This document shows positions 39,714 through 40,914 of a DNA stretch of 40,914 bases, piece by piece. Numbering within the stretch: the first letter of the stretch is position 1; each line of letters begins with the position of its first letter. This DNA comes from Nocardioides sp. REDSEA-S33_B3 (GTDB lineage Bacteria > Actinomycetota > Actinomycetes > Propionibacteriales > Nocardioidaceae), in contig LUPK01000061.1 in NCBI GenBank assembly GCA_001627335.1, positions 1-40,914 of the forward strand, written 5' to 3'. The notes below the pieces were generated by a model. It did not search any database and was not told the DNA's origin. It saw nothing but the letters and a program-made list of their open reading frames with translations. Position numbers and translations under genes: made by a program.

Positions 39714-40914
39714 TCAGACTTCCGTGGTGCCGTCGGGGTGGACGAGGAACCGGAGGCCGTAGGGGCTGGTCCAGAGCCAGGTGGTGGGGGTGAGCTGCTG
39801 GTAGTCCCATCGTCCGTCGGGGGATGGGTGGGTCTTGGCTCGGTGGTGTCGTCTGCACAACGGGGCGAGTCGGTCGGTGTCGGTTTGGCCGGGTGGTCCG
39901 CCCTGGTCGGGTGGGACGTACTCGTCGATGTGGTCGAGGTCGGTCCGGGCTGAGGTGCGGGTGCAGTGGGGGAAGACGCAGGTGGGGCGCTTGAGCTTGA
40001 CCCGCTGGCTGATGCGGTCGGGGATCTCGTAGGAGTCCACGGCGATCTGGTCGGCGAGGTCGATGACCGGCTTCACGGTGACCTGGGTGCCGGGCACCGA
40101 CAGCCACTCGCGGACCGCGTCGGCGGTGAGGGTCTGGTGGTGGTTGTCCACGCGGGCGAGGTGGAGGCCGAGCATCCCGGTGTCGGGGTCGATCTGCGGG
40201 GTGCCGGGTCCTTCGTTGCCACGGAGGGCGGCGTCGGAGAGGTGGATGTGGAGGACGACCTGGCGGGTGCGGCTGGTGGGCTTCGTGGTCTCGAGACGGT
40301 GCTGGCGCGCCTCCTCGACCGACGAAGCCTCGGTGGTGAGGTCGAGGGTGAGGTCGCCGCGGGAGAGGTAGCCCAGGGCTTTGGCGCGGCGGACGTCGAG
40401 AGAGTCGGTGGAGCCGGCTGCGAGGAGTTGGTCGGCGATGGTGCGGATGGCGTGCTCGAGCTCTTCGGCGTCGGCCCGGTCGAGTAGACCCGAGAGGTGG
40501 ACGCCGTTGGCGGTGCCGATGGACCAGGCGGTGGTCAGGTCGAGGGTGACGTGCAGCGTGGCGGCGGTGTCGGCCTCTTCCATCTCGCATCCCTCGGGGT
40601 CGAACCGTGCGGCTGCTTCGGCCACGAGTCGCTTCACGGTGCTGAAGGACGCGGTGTGGATGACGTGGGCGAGGTGGGCGTCGACGAACGCCGCTGCCTC
40701 CTGAGTGAGTGCGCGGGTGAGGTCGGTGACGCGGCGTATCCGCCAGACCTGGACCTGGCCGTCCAGCAGGCGCTGCCAGATCTTCGGGAGCCGGTAGCGG
40801 GCTTCGACGGCGTCTGAGAGCAGCATCCGGCCCGAGTCGGTGGACCTGCCCAGGGCGGCGGCGAGCTCGATGACCGCGAACTCCGAGATCTCCGGTGCAC
40901 CCGGGCCGGCGAGC
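39714..40914 (-). CDS. DUF222 domain / HNH endonuclease protein, 5' end outside window
   Basis: About 400 residues are visible. The frame stays open to the window edge, and the upstream residues (EFAVIELAAALGRSTDSGR) are typical DUF222, so the start lies beyond 40914. The C-terminal HNH motif is complete: LDHIDEYVPPDQGG, TDRLAPLCRRHHRAKTH. Two cysteines in CVFPHCTR may bind zinc. Such proteins occur in many copies in Nocardioides and mycobacteria. They are often linked to mobile or selfish DNA, but their function is unsettled. The distal end lies 29 bases from the deoxyribosyltransferase-like gene, convergent. Confidence 0.9.
   Translation of the reverse strand, partial: LAGPGAPEISEFAVIELAAALGRSTDSGRMLLSDAVEARYRLPKIWQRLLDGQVQVWRIRRVTDLTRALTQEAAAFVDAHLAHVIHTASFSTVKRLVAEAAARFDPEGCEMEEADTAATLHVTLDLTTAWSIGTANGVHLSGLLDRADAEELEHAIRTIADQLLAAGSTDSLDVRRAKALGYLSRGDLTLDLTTEASSVEEARQHRLETTKPTSRTRQVVLHIHLSDAALRGNEGPGTPQIDPDTGMLGLHLARVDNHHQTLTADAVREWLSVPGTQVTVKPVIDLADQIAVDSYEIPDRISQRVKLKRPTCVFPHCTRTSARTDLDHIDEYVPPDQGGPPGQTDTDRLAPLCRRHHRAKTHPSPDGRWDYQQLTPTTWLWTSPYGLRFLVHPDGTTEV

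Overview
The window looks like chromosomal DNA of a high-GC actinobacterium. The pointers are very strong G/C third-position bias, many GTG starts, ATGA/GTGA stop-start overlaps, a SCO4848-family membrane protein, a monomeric NADP isocitrate dehydrogenase, a Streptomyces-type SdhCAB and a DUF222/HNH protein. The gene content fits a Nocardioides-like member of Propionibacteriales best. That is inference from gene content; no 16S rRNA gene is present. I saw no tRNA, rRNA, CRISPR array, insertion sequence or prophage.

Bases 1-13350 hold central carbon genes. mdh (minus) and icd (plus) diverge from a 180 bp region containing a perfect 14 bp palindrome. Next come an MFS exporter, trpS, a 2H-phosphoesterase, a YihY/BrkB membrane protein and a SCO4848-type protein in a tight plus-strand run. 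After a 333 bp gene-free stretch come sdhCAB, a GT4 glycosyltransferase and a thiol peroxidase, all on minus. Bases 13480-18350 carry mutA-mutB-meaB, the B12-dependent step that feeds methylmalonyl-CoA into succinyl-CoA. The first half therefore gathers several enzymes around succinyl-CoA, succinate, malate and isocitrate.

Bases 18440-20790 hold a secreted ScyD/ScyE-like protein and an M20 amidohydrolase. From 20880 to about 30500 lies a nucleoside uptake and salvage block: BMP-family lipoprotein, double-NBD ABC ATPase, two permeases, cytidine deaminase, a cytochrome P450, thymidine phosphorylase and adenosine deaminase, with one MaoC-like gene on the opposite strand. The theme returns at 35380-38680, where deoC, an aldehyde dehydrogenase and a half-length aldehyde-dehydrogenase-like protein form a minus-strand operon. 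The likely route is import, deamination and phosphorolysis, then deoxyribose 5-phosphate cleavage to acetaldehyde and glyceraldehyde 3-phosphate, then acetaldehyde oxidation. No phosphopentomutase or purine nucleoside phosphorylase is in the window. A uridine-kinase-like gene (31901-32491) and a nucleoside-deoxyribosyltransferase-like gene (39385-39684) lie nearby.

Between the two nucleoside blocks is a three-gene operon (32558-34421) encoding a possible YbaB-like protein, an EspC-like helical protein and a WXG-like helical protein, with no secretion machinery beside it. The window ends inside a DUF222/HNH protein.

The best candidates for something new are the P450 translationally embedded between cytidine deaminase and thymidine phosphorylase, the split ALDH16-like pair behind deoC, the orphan WXG-like operon, and several regulatory-looking repeats and palindromes at gene boundaries.
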